From the NCBI GenBank assembly GCA_020205615.1, contig CM035152.1, positions 116,348,043 to 116,412,042 of the forward strand: a stretch of 64,000 nt of DNA, in the 5' to 3' direction. This DNA is from Panax quinquefolius (Eukaryota > Streptophyta > Magnoliopsida > Apiales > Araliaceae). The position numbers and the translations under genes were made by a program. The notes under the pieces were generated by a model. That model was not told where the DNA came from, did not search any database, and was given only the letters and a program-made list of their open reading frames with translations. Shown piece after piece: positions 23,735 through 36,041 of the stretch. The stretch's first letter is position 1, and each line of letters starts with the position of its first letter.

Positions 23735-25346
23735 AAGTTATTCCAATGTAATGATAAATAATGGAACGGTCACAGTAAACTAATCGAAGGATATATTTCG
23801 ACGTAATAATAAAGAACGAGAATAATAGAAGAATTTCACCACGATGTGGTATCAGATATACAAGTTATTCAATGTAATAATAAGGAATGGAATAACGGAA
23901 AAAGAATCTCACCAAGTATAGGGTAGTCCACGACACAAAGTTATTCCAACAAAATAATAAAGAATGGAATAATGTAAGTTCTCTTCATGAATACGAAAGA
24001 AATAATACCTCTTACGGTACAAAAAATAATATCCCTTACCTTATAAAGAAGATTACTCCGACAGGTAGGGCGGGGATATACTTGAAGAAAACTTGCACTA
24101 CGCTCAAAGCTTTCTTAAACTCTAAAGAAATACGCTCAAGATTATAGAAGAAGAATTCTCTCTACGCTTTTCTCTCTAGAGTTTCAAAGTGAATTCAAAG
24201 AAATTATAAAGGAATGAGCTTCTATTTATAGAGAAACTGATTGAATAAGAACTAATTCATGAAACGGTCCAGATTGATTCACTTTTAAATGGTTGGTCCA
24301 GATTGATTTAATAAAATATTCTAATAAAACAAAATCTTTTTAAATAAAATATAATATATTTTATTTATAATCTAATAAAACGAATAACTTTATAAAAGTA
24401 TTCTATTTTATATAAAAGATTTTACTATGCAAACACTATCTTGCAATTATGCAAAACACTACGCATAATAAAATATAATATATTCTAATTATTGTCTAAT
24501 AAAACAAATAACTTTATAAAAGTATTCTGTTTTATATAAAAAGATTTTATTATGCAAAACACTATGCATAATAAAATATAATATATTCTAATTATTGTCT
24601 AATAAAATAAATAACTTTATAAAAGTATTTTGTTTTATATAAACGCTTTTCTGCTTTTATTACATTAATAATACTAATAAAACAAACTTCATCATCATTA
24701 TTATAATTCATACTATTAATCGACCGTGTCGCTTCTGGGAAAGAGGGGCTTTTCAATAAGGATTTTTCCTATCAAGCGCAATTTAGGTGACCAAACCTCT
24801 CCTCGCGTAACTTCTAGACATCGTTAATATTGCAAATAATAATGTTAATAACTTCGTCATCTCAATTATTGATTTAATAATATATAAAGTATCGACAATA
24901 ATTGAATCAAATAATGTGAGATATTATGCAAGAATTATCGTAGCAATAATTGAACAAAACCGAGTGACTTCTCACGTAAGCATCAATAATCAATACCGTA
25001 TGCTACTATACAACCACGCCATTACATCGCATTTTTTTACTACTGAGTAGTTCAACAAAGATAATCTGTGAAAAACTTCATGCATTATTTTCAATAAAAT
25101 ATTTTTGTCATTTTCTCAATCCGATAATAATTTCATAGGGTCCACTAATGATTGTGCCGTCGCATAAATATTCCCCGACACAAAGAATATTCCCCGACTA
25201 ATCGAATATAATATAACAACTTACATACTTTGCAAAATTTATAAATATTACCCACAACTATAACATTATAACAAATCCACACCATAATATTAAAAAAATA
25301 TTTTCGAGAAAATTAAATCTTTATTCATAAAATTTGGGGTCTCACA
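23735..25346 (-). repeat. 3' LTR of B2, inner part
   Basis: Starts in the middle of a B LTR (AAGTTATTCCAATG), directly at the A-left edge, and ends GGGGTCTCACA. TATA box on minus (CTATAAATAG at 24222-24231). It contains repeated TTATTCCA...TGGAATAA hairpins at 23735-23990 and TATGCAAACACTATGCA-type repeats near 24430-24580. Confidence 0.85.
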
Positions 25347-27000
25347 ATCTCCCTCCTTATGAAAATTTTGCCTCAAAAAATTTACGTGACGCATTCACTG
25401 TATACCAAAGAGATGAGGACACTTCGTCTGATTCTAACTCTTGAGGTATAACCTTTGATTGTTGAATACATTCCAGGATTTTAACAGGTACATCTTCATA
25501 TGTTAAATTATCCGCTATCTCGTCCGGCTCTAAATCAATAATGTGGTTCGGGTCGTCCACATATTTACGTAACATCGATACGTGAAAAATATTATGAACA
25601 CACGACATACTTGGTGGTAAAATGAGTCTATAAGCCACAATTCCAACTCGATCGAGGATTTCAAATGGGCCAATTAAATCGAGGGTTGAGATTTCCTCTC
25701 TTCAGCAACTCTTGTTATTTAACACAACGCCCTCTTCAACTTTCTTCTTCGTATTCATCAGCTCCTGGTCTGTAGCTTGAGCGGCTTTAACTTTATCGAC
25801 TAGAGTCGATTCTACTGGTATATTCATTATCTTCACGTGGGTCCCTAGAGTCTTTAACTCTATCTTCATCATTTGTAAGTTATACGAAATGGGTTTTTGC
25901 ATTTAACAACATCGCACTCGTAAATGCATACGATCTTCTACTCAACACGTCAGCTACCACATTTTCTTTCCCACGATGGTATTGAATGGTATGATCGTAA
26001 TCTTCAACAGCTTGAGCCAACGTATTTGGCGCATTATACGTTCGCTTTGGTTGAAGAAATATTTAAGGGTTTTAGAAATGGGCTTTGTACCGAGGTCAAT
26101 ACAAAATTTGATTTCACGCTTTGGGGGTAAGCTAGGAAATCTTCAAGAATCCGTCAGGAAATTTATTAACAATAGAAATATCATTAAAAACTGTGACTCT
26201 CATCCAAGACTTGGATAGCACATCACATTGATACCTATCAACTTGCCATCGTTATTCACGACGTCCCCTACGGATATTCTGGCTTCGGAGTATTCTAAGA
26301 CTTGGAAGTCACCAGCGAAAGGATCGGGGCTCTTTACTTATGGCTTGATATGACAGTGATTACCTTTAGTGTTTTGGTTGCTTGAATTCGCATAACAGGT
26401 TGGTTAGGAATATGAAAGCTAACAACCTTATGAAAAGCATGATAAGTAGTTAACCCATCGATTCCAAAAATCACATCAAATGCAAGAATTTTCAAAGAGA
26501 TAAGATCGACAGGTAACGTGAAAGTGTCGATTTGAATCAACAAGATTTATAAACAGTGGAGGTAATGAAGGTTTCTCCTAACCGAGTTTCAACCGATAAG
26601 TCAAAGTCTAATCTCTTCGGAGTCAAATTTAAACGTTAAGCGCAAGCAAGAGAGATAAAAGAATGGGCAGAACTGATATCTAATAAGGTATAGACTTCAC
26701 AAGAATTTATAATTAACTAACCCGTGCTAACTTCATTCGGGTTACTCGCTTTTTGAGAAGTCACGAAAAATGCTATTCCTGAAACCACCGACATTGTTTT
26801 GTCCGTATCCGCCTTTGGTGCCACCGTCCTAGCTAAACTTGACTTTGGTGCACGATAAAATCGGACTATGTGACCGTCTTTTCCACAACTAAAACATACC
26901 TTGCTTTCTTTTCCGATTATACCTTCTTGATTATTTCCTCTCTATCATGATTTTCCCATTTCTCATCTCCTGTACTTCAGATATCATTCTAGAATACATC
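25347..27000 (-). pseudogene. Gag-pol remnant of B2
   Basis: From the right: a nucleocapsid finger CFSCGKDGHIVRF near 26870-26935 with the last Cys replaced by Phe; protease end with FDVIFGIDGLTTYHAF at 26430-26490; RT front with PPKREIKFV at about 26110; then a deletion to an RNase H end (NVVADVLSRRSYAF near 25940), the linker VESTLVDKVKAAQATDQEL at 25770-25830, and integrase C-terminus HNIFHVSMLRKYV at 25560-25600. The missing RT and integrase cores remove most of pol. Confidence 0.85.
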
Positions 27001-27174
27001 TTCAAAACAAAGGTTAATTGACATGCCACAAAACAAGGGTTAATTAACATATAACATATTATCCCTATACTCTTACCGACCAATTAAATACCACATAAAC
27101 TTAGGTAGGTTATATTAGCGAAGGAATTCCCCTCCTCCCTCCTAGTTCTTATCTCACATCTCACCGTGGATCAT

Positions 27175-27198
27175 ATCCCTAAGCTTTGATACTAACCG
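27175..27198 (-). other. Primer binding site region of B2
   Basis: Minus strand after the LTR reads GGTTAGTATCAAAGC; B1 has GGTTGGTATCGAGC. Both resemble TGGTATCAGAGC, complementary to the 3' end of initiator tRNA-Met, with small defects. Confidence 0.6.
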
Positions 27199-30100
27199 TG
27201 ACGCCCCCAAAATAGGTATACATCACCCATCTCGAGTCGCCAAATACATGGTACAAAAATTCAAATACAACTTAATAATACAACCCATATCGTGTAAAAT
27301 ACGACAAAACATAAACTAAGAGTTTAAATAAGAATATTGTCATCTAGACAATATCCACACTCAATGAAGTCCTCATTACATTTATTATAACACTATTTAA
27401 TGTAATAGTGAGGACTACTAATGCTATCATCCGACCGATCACCCGCTCCCCAACTCGTCTCCAAATATATTCTCATTTCTCAAGAGAACAAAGAAAAGAA
27501 AAGGGTGAGCTCAACTAGCCCAGTAAGAAATATTATGACTAAGATAATGCAGAATAAATTATCATTAGCCTTCAACAATGTTAAACTGATAAAATACAAT
27601 AGACATCAAGTTTAACTGCAGCGGAACAAGCAATCCATTAGAAAAGTCAAGTAGAGAATAAAATCTACTATCTTCTATGATTTAAAATGTTTTCATCAAT
27701 TTCTTTATCGCTGAGACTCAGCTTAATAAATAAACCACATCATCGAATCATCCCTGCACTACGGGCCAAGGATATTCATTAAATCATCAATGGTCATGAC
27801 TATACCGAATAATCCCTGGTCATAATCATACCAAAAACTGTCCATCAACGCACTACAGGCCACTGAGGATTTTTACCACATCATTCATCACATTACGGTC
27901 ATGACTATACCGAATAATCCCTGGTCATAATCACACCAAGTCCATCTATGCACGTAAGCCAAAGATGACTTTTATCACAATATAAACATGAGAATGATGA
28001 CAATGATATAAGCATTAATCAAACGAAAACAAGGATAAATATTTAAAGACTTTAAATTTATCCAAATATTATCAATCACTTAATAAACTCATAATCTAAT
28101 ATTATTAATATTATAACAATATTTTAATCACTTCTTAAACTTATAAACAATTTATTTCAATTGTTTACACTTTACCAAATAATGCATTTAATCATTCAAA
28201 AATGCCATACTCATAAGATTTCATCACCAATGATCAAATCCCTTATCAAAAATCTGCATATACCCTATATAGGATTCTCAAGCCATAAAATCCTATTTAC
28301 CAATTTTGTTACTTCACATAACATATTTAATTCATTTACTCATAACTAGTTCATTTTCATGAAAAATACCAAATCAAATCCCCAAAATATTTCTTTTCGA
28401 TTTAATGAATATAGTCTCATATTGAACATATATTTTTTTCTAATTTTTAAAATTCATTTACTATTTTTCAAAAATCAATTTCTAATTAATTCCTTAAGAA
28501 ATTAGCTACCTCAAGTTTAACTCCAGAAATTCCCAAATCTTGGCAAGATCTTATACATGTTAACGTGATCTTCCATTTTAAATTTCATGGTCATCGGAGT
28601 TATAGAACTCCGCTTATAGCATTTTTTTTTGAAAAACCAAAATATTGAAATAGTCATAACTTGCTCATTTTAAGTCTGAATGAGCTTATTTTTGGACAGA
28701 GGTACTTTATACCATATATTTTCATGTCCCAAAAGGCCAAATTTTTCTCATAAATTAAGTGGCCCAAAACATCCCTTTTAAACTTCAAGGCGTAGCTTTT
28801 GGAAATTTTCGGTTTTTGACTCCTTTGCTAAAATCAGTCCACACGAAAATCTACAACCCCTTTTCCAGTGATTCCACTTGGATAAGTTAGAAAACTCATA
28901 GATCTAACTCTAGAACTTGACCACACTCAAAAATTCAGAATAGTAGAGATATATCAATTGAATTTTATATTCCATTTTCACCAAAATCGATTTTCAATAC
29001 TTTGTGATTTCTAAGAAACTTTCATGTTTTCACATAATAACCATCATAACTTATCATAAACTATACTAATACTACATATACCCATGATTTTCATCATCCA
29101 ATGCTTTTATTATGACTTTCATCATAATCAATGTGATCCAATGCTTATATTATGACTTTCATCATAATCCACGTAAATGCATCATTTCCACAATTTAATA
29201 AGAAATGAATATAAAGGATTATTCACCATGCATGTGGTAATCCACATATACAAGTTATTCCAATAGAATAATAACGAATGGAATAATGTATGATTCACCA
29301 TGCGTGCGATAGAAGATCGCATGCAGTTTATTCCCAAATGTAATAATAAAGAATTGAACCAGTCACGTGCGTAGCATGTGATATTTTGACGTAACGCACG
29401 CATATGTGATATTCCGATGTATAATAAATAATAGAATAACAACTAATTCACCATACATGCGATAGACCGCATGCATATGTTATTCCAAATGTAATGATAA
29501 ATAATGGAACTAGGTCATACGTAAACGCACTCTAATGATATTATTCACGTAATAATAAAGAACTAAATAATAAAGAATTTCACCATGTATGTCAGATTGT
29601 CATATATAAAGTTATTCCAATGTAATAATAAGGAATGGAATAATGTAAGAATCTCACCAAGTATAGGGTAGTCCCCAGTATACAAGTATTCCAACAAAAT
29701 AATAAAGATTGGAATAATGTAAGTTCTCTTCATGAATACGAAAAGAAATAATACCTTTACTGGTACAACAAATAATATCCCTTACCTTATAAAGAAGAGT
29801 ACTCTCAATGGGTAGGGTGGGGATATACTTGAAGAAAACTTGCACTACGCTCAAAGCTTTCTTAAACTCTAAAGAAATACGCCAAGATTATAGAAGAAGA
29901 ATTCTCTCTACGCTTTCTCTCTAGAGTTTCAAAGAATTCGTAAGAAATAATGAGGAATGAGCTTCTATTTATAGGAGAATGGATTGAATAAGAATCGATT
30001 CATGAACGGTCCGCATTGATTCACTTTTAAACTGGACGGTCCAGATTAATTTAATAAAATATTCTAATAAAATAAAATCTTTTAAATAAAATATAATATA

Positions 30101-30262
30101 TTCTATTTATAATCTAATAAAATGAATAACTTTATAAAAGTATTCTGTTTTATATAAAAAGATTTTACTTTGCAAACACTATGCAGGCACTATGCAAACA
30201 CTATGCATAATTAAATATAATATATTCTAATAATTGTCTAATAAAACAAATAACTTTATAAA

Positions 30263-32661
30263 TGTGACACCCCCAAATCCGGTACTTCCATTTCCATAGG
30301 ATTTTGTGTTCACTATACAAACATCATCTATCTATCTACCCATAAATAAATGCAAACCATGCAATAGATAGAAATAATAAATAAATCTCCCCTTATGGGT
30401 TACATCAACTGCATAATAAATAAAACCCCAGGTTACTCTAACCTTAAAACATCTGTGCGGAATCATAAACAAATAATAAGTCTTAAGTAACATCACGTCT
30501 AAATATCATTACATAACCACATAAATAATCAATCTTCATTACATGCTAATCTTGCCCTTACCTTTACTAGTGGAAGGCTCGTCTGCTCTTTCGTTCTTAA
30601 CTGCAATGTTATTATTACGCAAGAATGAGCACGATTGCCCATAAGTATAACAATATAACAATGAATAATAACATGCGAATAAATTAAAGACTTCTGAAAT
30701 AGGAAACTCAACTTTTGAATCAAGAATGAATAACAAGAGACAAAAGAACTTCCGAGGGTCATAAGACTTGAACTATGTCCCCAGGTTGTCAAGCGTTTAT
30801 ACTTGAAACCTTTAATATCATAAGACTATGGACTCTTCTTCTCGTATTTAGGGGATCACCACTTAGTACCATCATGCGTACAATATCTTAACGCTTAACG
30901 CATAAGTAATCCCTATACAGGTTATTCATCTCATTTGACATTGTAGTCCGCACCAAAGGAAGTTTGGTTTGGATAATTCATCAAGGGTTACGAAATTTAG
31001 AATGCTCATCAACCATGGACTAGTCGAATCATTAAGGGTTCATAGTCTAACAAGGTTTAACAAGAATTGATAACCTAATTTGAATAAAATCTCATAAAGT
31101 ATACAATAGAATAAGTATTGTATAAAGAAGATCATGCTTGAAAGATTAATAAACTTTGATATAACAAAATGACTTGATCAATAATAATGAGAACTTGCTC
31201 AATGTAGAAAGGTGAATTTATCAACTTATATAACGATAACAAGTAAAGTTAGAAACTTGCCTCGTAGCGTAGATTACACTTTAATTAAACTCGCTCCTTG
31301 ATTTAAATCCTACATATCATTTACGTTCACAATACTAGTCAATTATAACTTACTAATCATCACAAGTTCATTCTTTTGTCTAACTCGAATTCATGACTAT
31401 ACTTAGTCAAATTACCATACTTGTTTTCACGTAATATTACACTATATCTGACAATGAAGCTAATTACATAATCAACAATTCAATCAACATGTAAATGTCT
31501 TCTTGACTTGATAAAACTTATTTTAATATCTCATTATATATCTAACAAGTTTTTATATTCATTAGATTAGGTTACTATCACATTTCTATACTTGAACACT
31601 TAAAAAATGCATTTCTGGACATTCTACTAAGTGGCGTTGGCTACGCCATTTGTTAAGCTTATTCCTGGCGGCTACATGGAGACTCAAGCGCCAAGCGGCA
31701 TGGGACTTCGGCTACTGAGTTGGAGCGCCGCAGAAACTCTAGATTTTGATTCTCGGTTCATGAAGAACACAAAGTTCAATGAAATAAACACTATATGATC
31801 ATTAATTTCACCAATTTAACATACCCACATGCTAGAATTCATACATAATCATTACCCAACATTTATAGGGTGATTTTAACCCATTAAAACACATAATTAC
31901 AGAATTAAAATATGTAAATTTCACTATTCTTGATGTTCTTGAAGGTTTTGAACATAAATCATAAAATTCAACGCCACGGATTCGTTATAACACCAAATCC
32001 ATCCATTCAAGTTTTGTTTACTTCGTTTTAGCATGCATAATCATATACCAGTGTGAATTTTGCAGAACAATTTATGTTTAACATATTAATTTTACGTATA
32101 GGGGCCATATGGCCATATAACATACTCTGTAACTTTTTAAGCCATAACATACGTTAATATTATGAAACAGATGATATGGAAACCTATATAATATATAATA
32201 AAACATGTTATGCTAATCATATTATTACCTATATCCATATAACAATAAAATTTCCCATTTACAGAGATTTAACAGAACTTAAAAGCCAATTATTTTATAA
32301 AAACTTAAACAACGTAAATAAACTAGGTTAAAGAAATTACCCAAAGCGTAGAGTAGATTAATAAGAGATGAATTCCTTCTCGAATTCTTCTTGACTCTCA
32401 CAATTCTTTTAACAATTCTCTGAACTCTCAAACTCTCTCTCTTTCTCCTCTCTGTTTCTACTTTATAGACTTAGCCAAATAATGAAAGAAAAAGGAAGGA
32501 AGACGTATAATATAAATAATTAAATCGACGTTGTTGTGGTCGATTACCCGATCAATAGGTAACGCCTCAACTCCCACTAAGGCCATGTTTGGCTATCTTT
32601 ACAAAGTTTAAACCCATTTAATTTAATAAAACCTTTATAATATAGTTTGAAAAATGTCACA
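30263..32661 (-). mobile_element. Element D: solo-LTR-like insertion in the B2 LTR
   Basis: Starts TGTGACACCCCC, ends around AATGTCACA. On the minus strand TATAAAG at 32461-32467 is followed by AGAG-rich leader, as in LTR promoters. No coding. Left flank is ATAAA; the right junction is unclear because 32662-32797 is neither B LTR nor plainly D. Family not identified. Confidence 0.55.
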
Positions 32662-32797
32662 CCCCTTTATAAAATATAATAATTTCTCATTAATTCACAT
32701 AGTCACATAATTAAATTTCTCATTTATTAATTATGTCAAATTATTAAATCTCTGATTATTTATTAAATATCATGTTTGTGTGCTAGTAGGGGTGAGC
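32662..32797. other. Unassigned AT-rich junction
   Basis: Between D and the resumption of B LTR at about 32798 (GTGCTACTATG). AT-rich, with TTTCTCATTAATT and TTTCTCATTTATT repeated; no match to the sibling LTRs. Confidence 0.4.
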
Positions 32798-33139
32798 ATA
32801 GTGCTACTATGTAACCACGTATTCATCGTACTTTTACTACCGAGTAGTTCAACAAAGATTAATGGTAAAACTTTCGCCGTTATTTTCAATAAAATATTTT
32901 GTCATTTTCTCGATCTGATAATTACATTTGTGGGGTCCACCATGATTGTGACGTCGTACAAATATTCTTCACACAAAAGAATATTCACCGACTAATCGAA
33001 TATAATATAACAACTTGCATACTTTGTAAAATTAATAAATATTACCCACAAATATAACATTATAACAAATCCACACCTTAATATTAAAAAAATATTTTGA
33101 GAAAATTAAATCTTTATTCATAAAATTTGGGGTCTCACA

Positions 33140-35260
33140 TTCTAAAAAATAATTCCGAACCTCACTTGGATACTCGACCAACAAAGACCACAAAAACACC
33201 CATCTCAAAGGAGATCCGGAACCTAGACATCGGGAAGAAGGTTCTCCAAATGGAGGAAACTATCCGTGTTCTCAAAGGGATTGGAACACATGGAAGTGTT
33301 TCATATGCTGACCTTTGCATATTTCCTAGTGTTCATTATCTAGAGAAATTCAAAACCCCTAATTTTGAAAAGTATGACGGATTAGGGGATCCTTATACAC
33401 ATTTAAAAGTGTTCATTGGAGAACTTGAATCTTATCTGGAAAATGAGAAGCTCAGAATGCAGCTGTTCCAGAAGAGTCTGACTGGAGAAGCCCGTTCGTG
33501 GTATACCAGATTAGACAACTCAAAGATCCATAGCTGGGAAGAACTAGCTCACGCCTTCCTCACACAATACAGTTTTCAATCACAGATGACTCCTGACCGG
33601 TAACAAATTACCAAGGTCAAGAAATAGTCTAATGAGTCTTTCAGAGAGTATGCTCAATGGTGGAGGCGCCTGGCTGCTCAAGTTATTCCTTCCATGACTG
33701 AATCAGAAATGGTCATGACTTTCATATATGTACATGAAGCTCCTTTCTATAAGAGAGTTCTAGTTGGTATTGGCAAACCATTCTCTAATATGATCAAGCA
33801 CGGAGAGATGGCTGAGATGGGATTGAAGTTAGGTAAGATTCAAGACCTAGCCGCTCTCAAAGTAGTTGTTGAGCACATCCAGTTCGGATCTTATGGAAAC
33901 AACCCCCGGAGGGTCCATAAAAAGAAAGAAGAGGATGTTTCCTTGATACTACAAGGTCAGAAAGGCAATCAGAGCATGCCTATACAGAGGAGAAACTACT
34001 CCCCTTTCCAAGCACAGTCTTCAAACCCTCCATTACCTAAAAGTGGAGAAGTAAAGTTCCCTCGAACGTTCACACCCTTAGGGGACTCGCTCGAGAATAT
34101 TCCTGTTCTTCTGACCACTCAGAAGAAAATCACACATCTTCTTCCACCAGCCAACCCTAATGGGAAGGCTTTTAATGCTACTCGGAAGTGTGCTTATCAT
34201 GCCGGAGCACCTGGATATGATACTCAAGATTGTTGGGCCTTGAAACACAAGATCCAAGACTTGATAGACAATGGTGAGATCGTGGTCACCAAACCAGATC
34301 AACCTCATGTGCAAGACAACCCTCTTCCTCAACATAAAGAAGAAGAGGTCAACATGATCAGTTAGAGCGCTGGACAGAGTTCTAGTTTTAACGGCGAAAC
34401 ATCCCAAACCATCAAAGACGATGTTGACATATGAGATTACGTAAAGTTCCAATTTACTATGGAACGAAAGATGAAAGCTCTTTTTAAGAAAATTGAGCAA
34501 TTAGAAGAACTGGTGACCCATCAACATCAAGTCACGCGCCAATTAATCAGGCAGGAACATGCCTACATCCTTCCGTTTGTTATGAATGCTCCACCATCAC
34601 CTTCAGAAAGTGAAGCTATGGAGGATAAGGTTACAAAGAGAGCAAATGCTAAAGCTCGTCGAGATTTTTCCAACCAGAGAGAATTTACCTATCTGGGCCA
34701 ACCTGTGGAGGAAATATTCCAAATGTTAATCAATGAAGGAAGAATTACCTCCCTTCTGACTCCAATTAATCCCCACGCTGGACGATTCAACGCGAATGGA
34801 GTATCATTCATATTCTCGCGGTCACATCACAGACGAATGCTTGGCACTCCGTCATCTCATTCAAAATCTTATTGATAGCGGTGTCTTGCAAATGGCAGAT
34901 GGCGACACTATGCGACTTGAAGGTAGGAGTACATGTCCTACTAAATGGAAGGGATCAGTAGCAGTTATATCCGACGAGGATGATGAGACTGTCAAAGCAT
35001 TTCCCATTCAAGCAATTCAACTCAAAGGAGCTGACAATCCTTTGAAAGTGGTCACACCCGAGCCAATTTCATTACATTGCAGACCACAATATCCTGTTGT
35101 CAGCTTACACATTGTTCCATGGAATTATGGAAAAGCTGAAGGATCCACGTCTCATACTACTGCTACAGTGTCAAAGGATAATCCATTGTATCTTCCTCAA
35201 AAGGGTTATCAAACCTACCCTCAAAGCAAAGGGGAAGATTCCTATAGAGAAGATTGAACA
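33140..35260 (+). pseudogene. Gag of A-right
   Basis: The retrotrans_gag core is very clear: FKTPNFEKYDGLGDPYTHLK, QLFQKSLTGEARSWYTRL, ESFREYAQWWRRLAAQV and PFSNMIKHGEMAEMGLKLGK. It is split by stops at 33601-33603 and near 33628. A CCHC-like finger CAYHAGAPGYDTQDC (34189-34233) has Tyr where A-left has His. A KALFKKIEQLEELVTHQHQ coiled-coil-like stretch follows, and then a second, related finger unit (EYHSYSRGHITDEC, 34800-34840) whose first Cys is lost. The frame shifts at 34365-34459 and near 34800. Confidence 0.88.
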
Positions 35261-35664
35261 ATTCCTCCGCACTATGGGTCATAATGAAGCCAATGTGGTT
35301 TTAAGACTAAGAGAAGCTCCACATCAGATATCAATACTGGACTTGGTTTTCTCTTCCGAGGAGCACCAGAAGATCATATTAAAGGTTTTGGAAGAAGTCT
35401 ACTTACCAAAATCAGTGGATGTAGAAAAATTTCAACATATGGTTGATCACATTTTCAACAACAATGTGAAATCCTTCACTGATGACGACATACCCCGGAA
35501 GGGACCCGGCCATTATGCAAGCCATCAGACATCACGCGCTTTTGTCATCCGGGTATATGTTAGCTGGAGTGTTGATAGATGGAGGTTCATCTCTGAATAT
35601 TTGTCCTTATGCCACCTTGACGAGGATGAATGTCAATCTCAAGCGGATCTAGAGCAACCATACG
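35261..35664 (+). pseudogene. Protease of A-right, front part
   Basis: Ends with the active site, readable as GVLIDGGSSLNICPYATL near 35570-35620, i.e. a complete D-G-G-S motif, unlike A-left. A few codons later the reading is cut by B1. A TAG lies just before the insertion (CGGATCTAG), so the frame is also mutated. Confidence 0.85.
35660..35664. repeat. Target-site duplication of B1, left
   Basis: ATACG directly before TGTGACGCCCCC. The same ATACG follows the other end at 45156-45160; A-left has the uninterrupted protease sequence across this point. Confidence 0.93.
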
Positions 35665-36041
35665 TGTGACGCCCCCAAAATTAGGTATACGTCACCCATC
35701 TTGGGTCGCCACTTACATGGTACATAAATTCAAATACAAACTTAATTATACATCTGTCATACATTGCCACATTGCCCAACATTGTCTTGATTATTGATCT
35801 GTGGAGAATCAACAGTCTCCTGTGCTCCATTGCTATTCTCAACATTCTTGAATGCCATTTTCAAACATTGCCACAAAATAAGGGTTAATTGACATGTCAC
35901 ATATTATCCCTATACACTGACCGACCAATTAAATACCAAATAAACTTAGGTAGGTCATACTAGCGAAGGAATTTCTCGTCTCTCCTCTCCTAGTTCTTAT
36001 CTCACATCTTAGCCGGGATCATATCCTAAGCTCGATACTGT
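35665..36041 (-). repeat. Outer LTR start plus duplicated leader of B1
   Basis: 35665-35760 equals the first ~95 bp of the B LTR. 35785-36041 equals the gag leader/primer-site region at 42392-42648. It is followed by a full LTR. This is what remains of a third LTR and a second internal region. Confidence 0.85.

Larger units (their letters stand above)
23735..33139 (-). mobile_element. Element B2: internally deleted Tekay/Del-like Ty3 element
   Basis: Left LTR remainder (23735-25346), short internal region (25347-27198) and right LTR (27199-33139, containing insertion D). Outer right end GGGGTCTCACA at 33139 is followed directly by gag leader of A-right. The left half of its left LTR is off-window because A-left inserted there. 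Integrase, RNase H, RT, protease and gag remnants, all on minus, identify a chromovirus-like Ty3 family distinct from A. Confidence 0.85.
27199..33139 (-). repeat. 5' LTR of B2, interrupted by insertion D
   Basis: Begins TGACGCCCCC and ends GGGGTCTCACA. It carries two ~115-bp repeats with GGTCATGACTATACCG (27790 and 27897), hairpin arrays at 29200-29720, and TATA (minus, 29965-29974). It is longer than the B1 LTRs because it keeps about 1.1 kb (28020-29180) missing there. About 500 bp matching 24505-25005 are absent around insertion D. Confidence 0.82.

Noticed and set aside
26700..27000. Zinc-finger transcription factor remnant in B2
   Set aside because: CFSCGKDGH fits a retroviral nucleocapsid knuckle and is followed by protease in the expected order.
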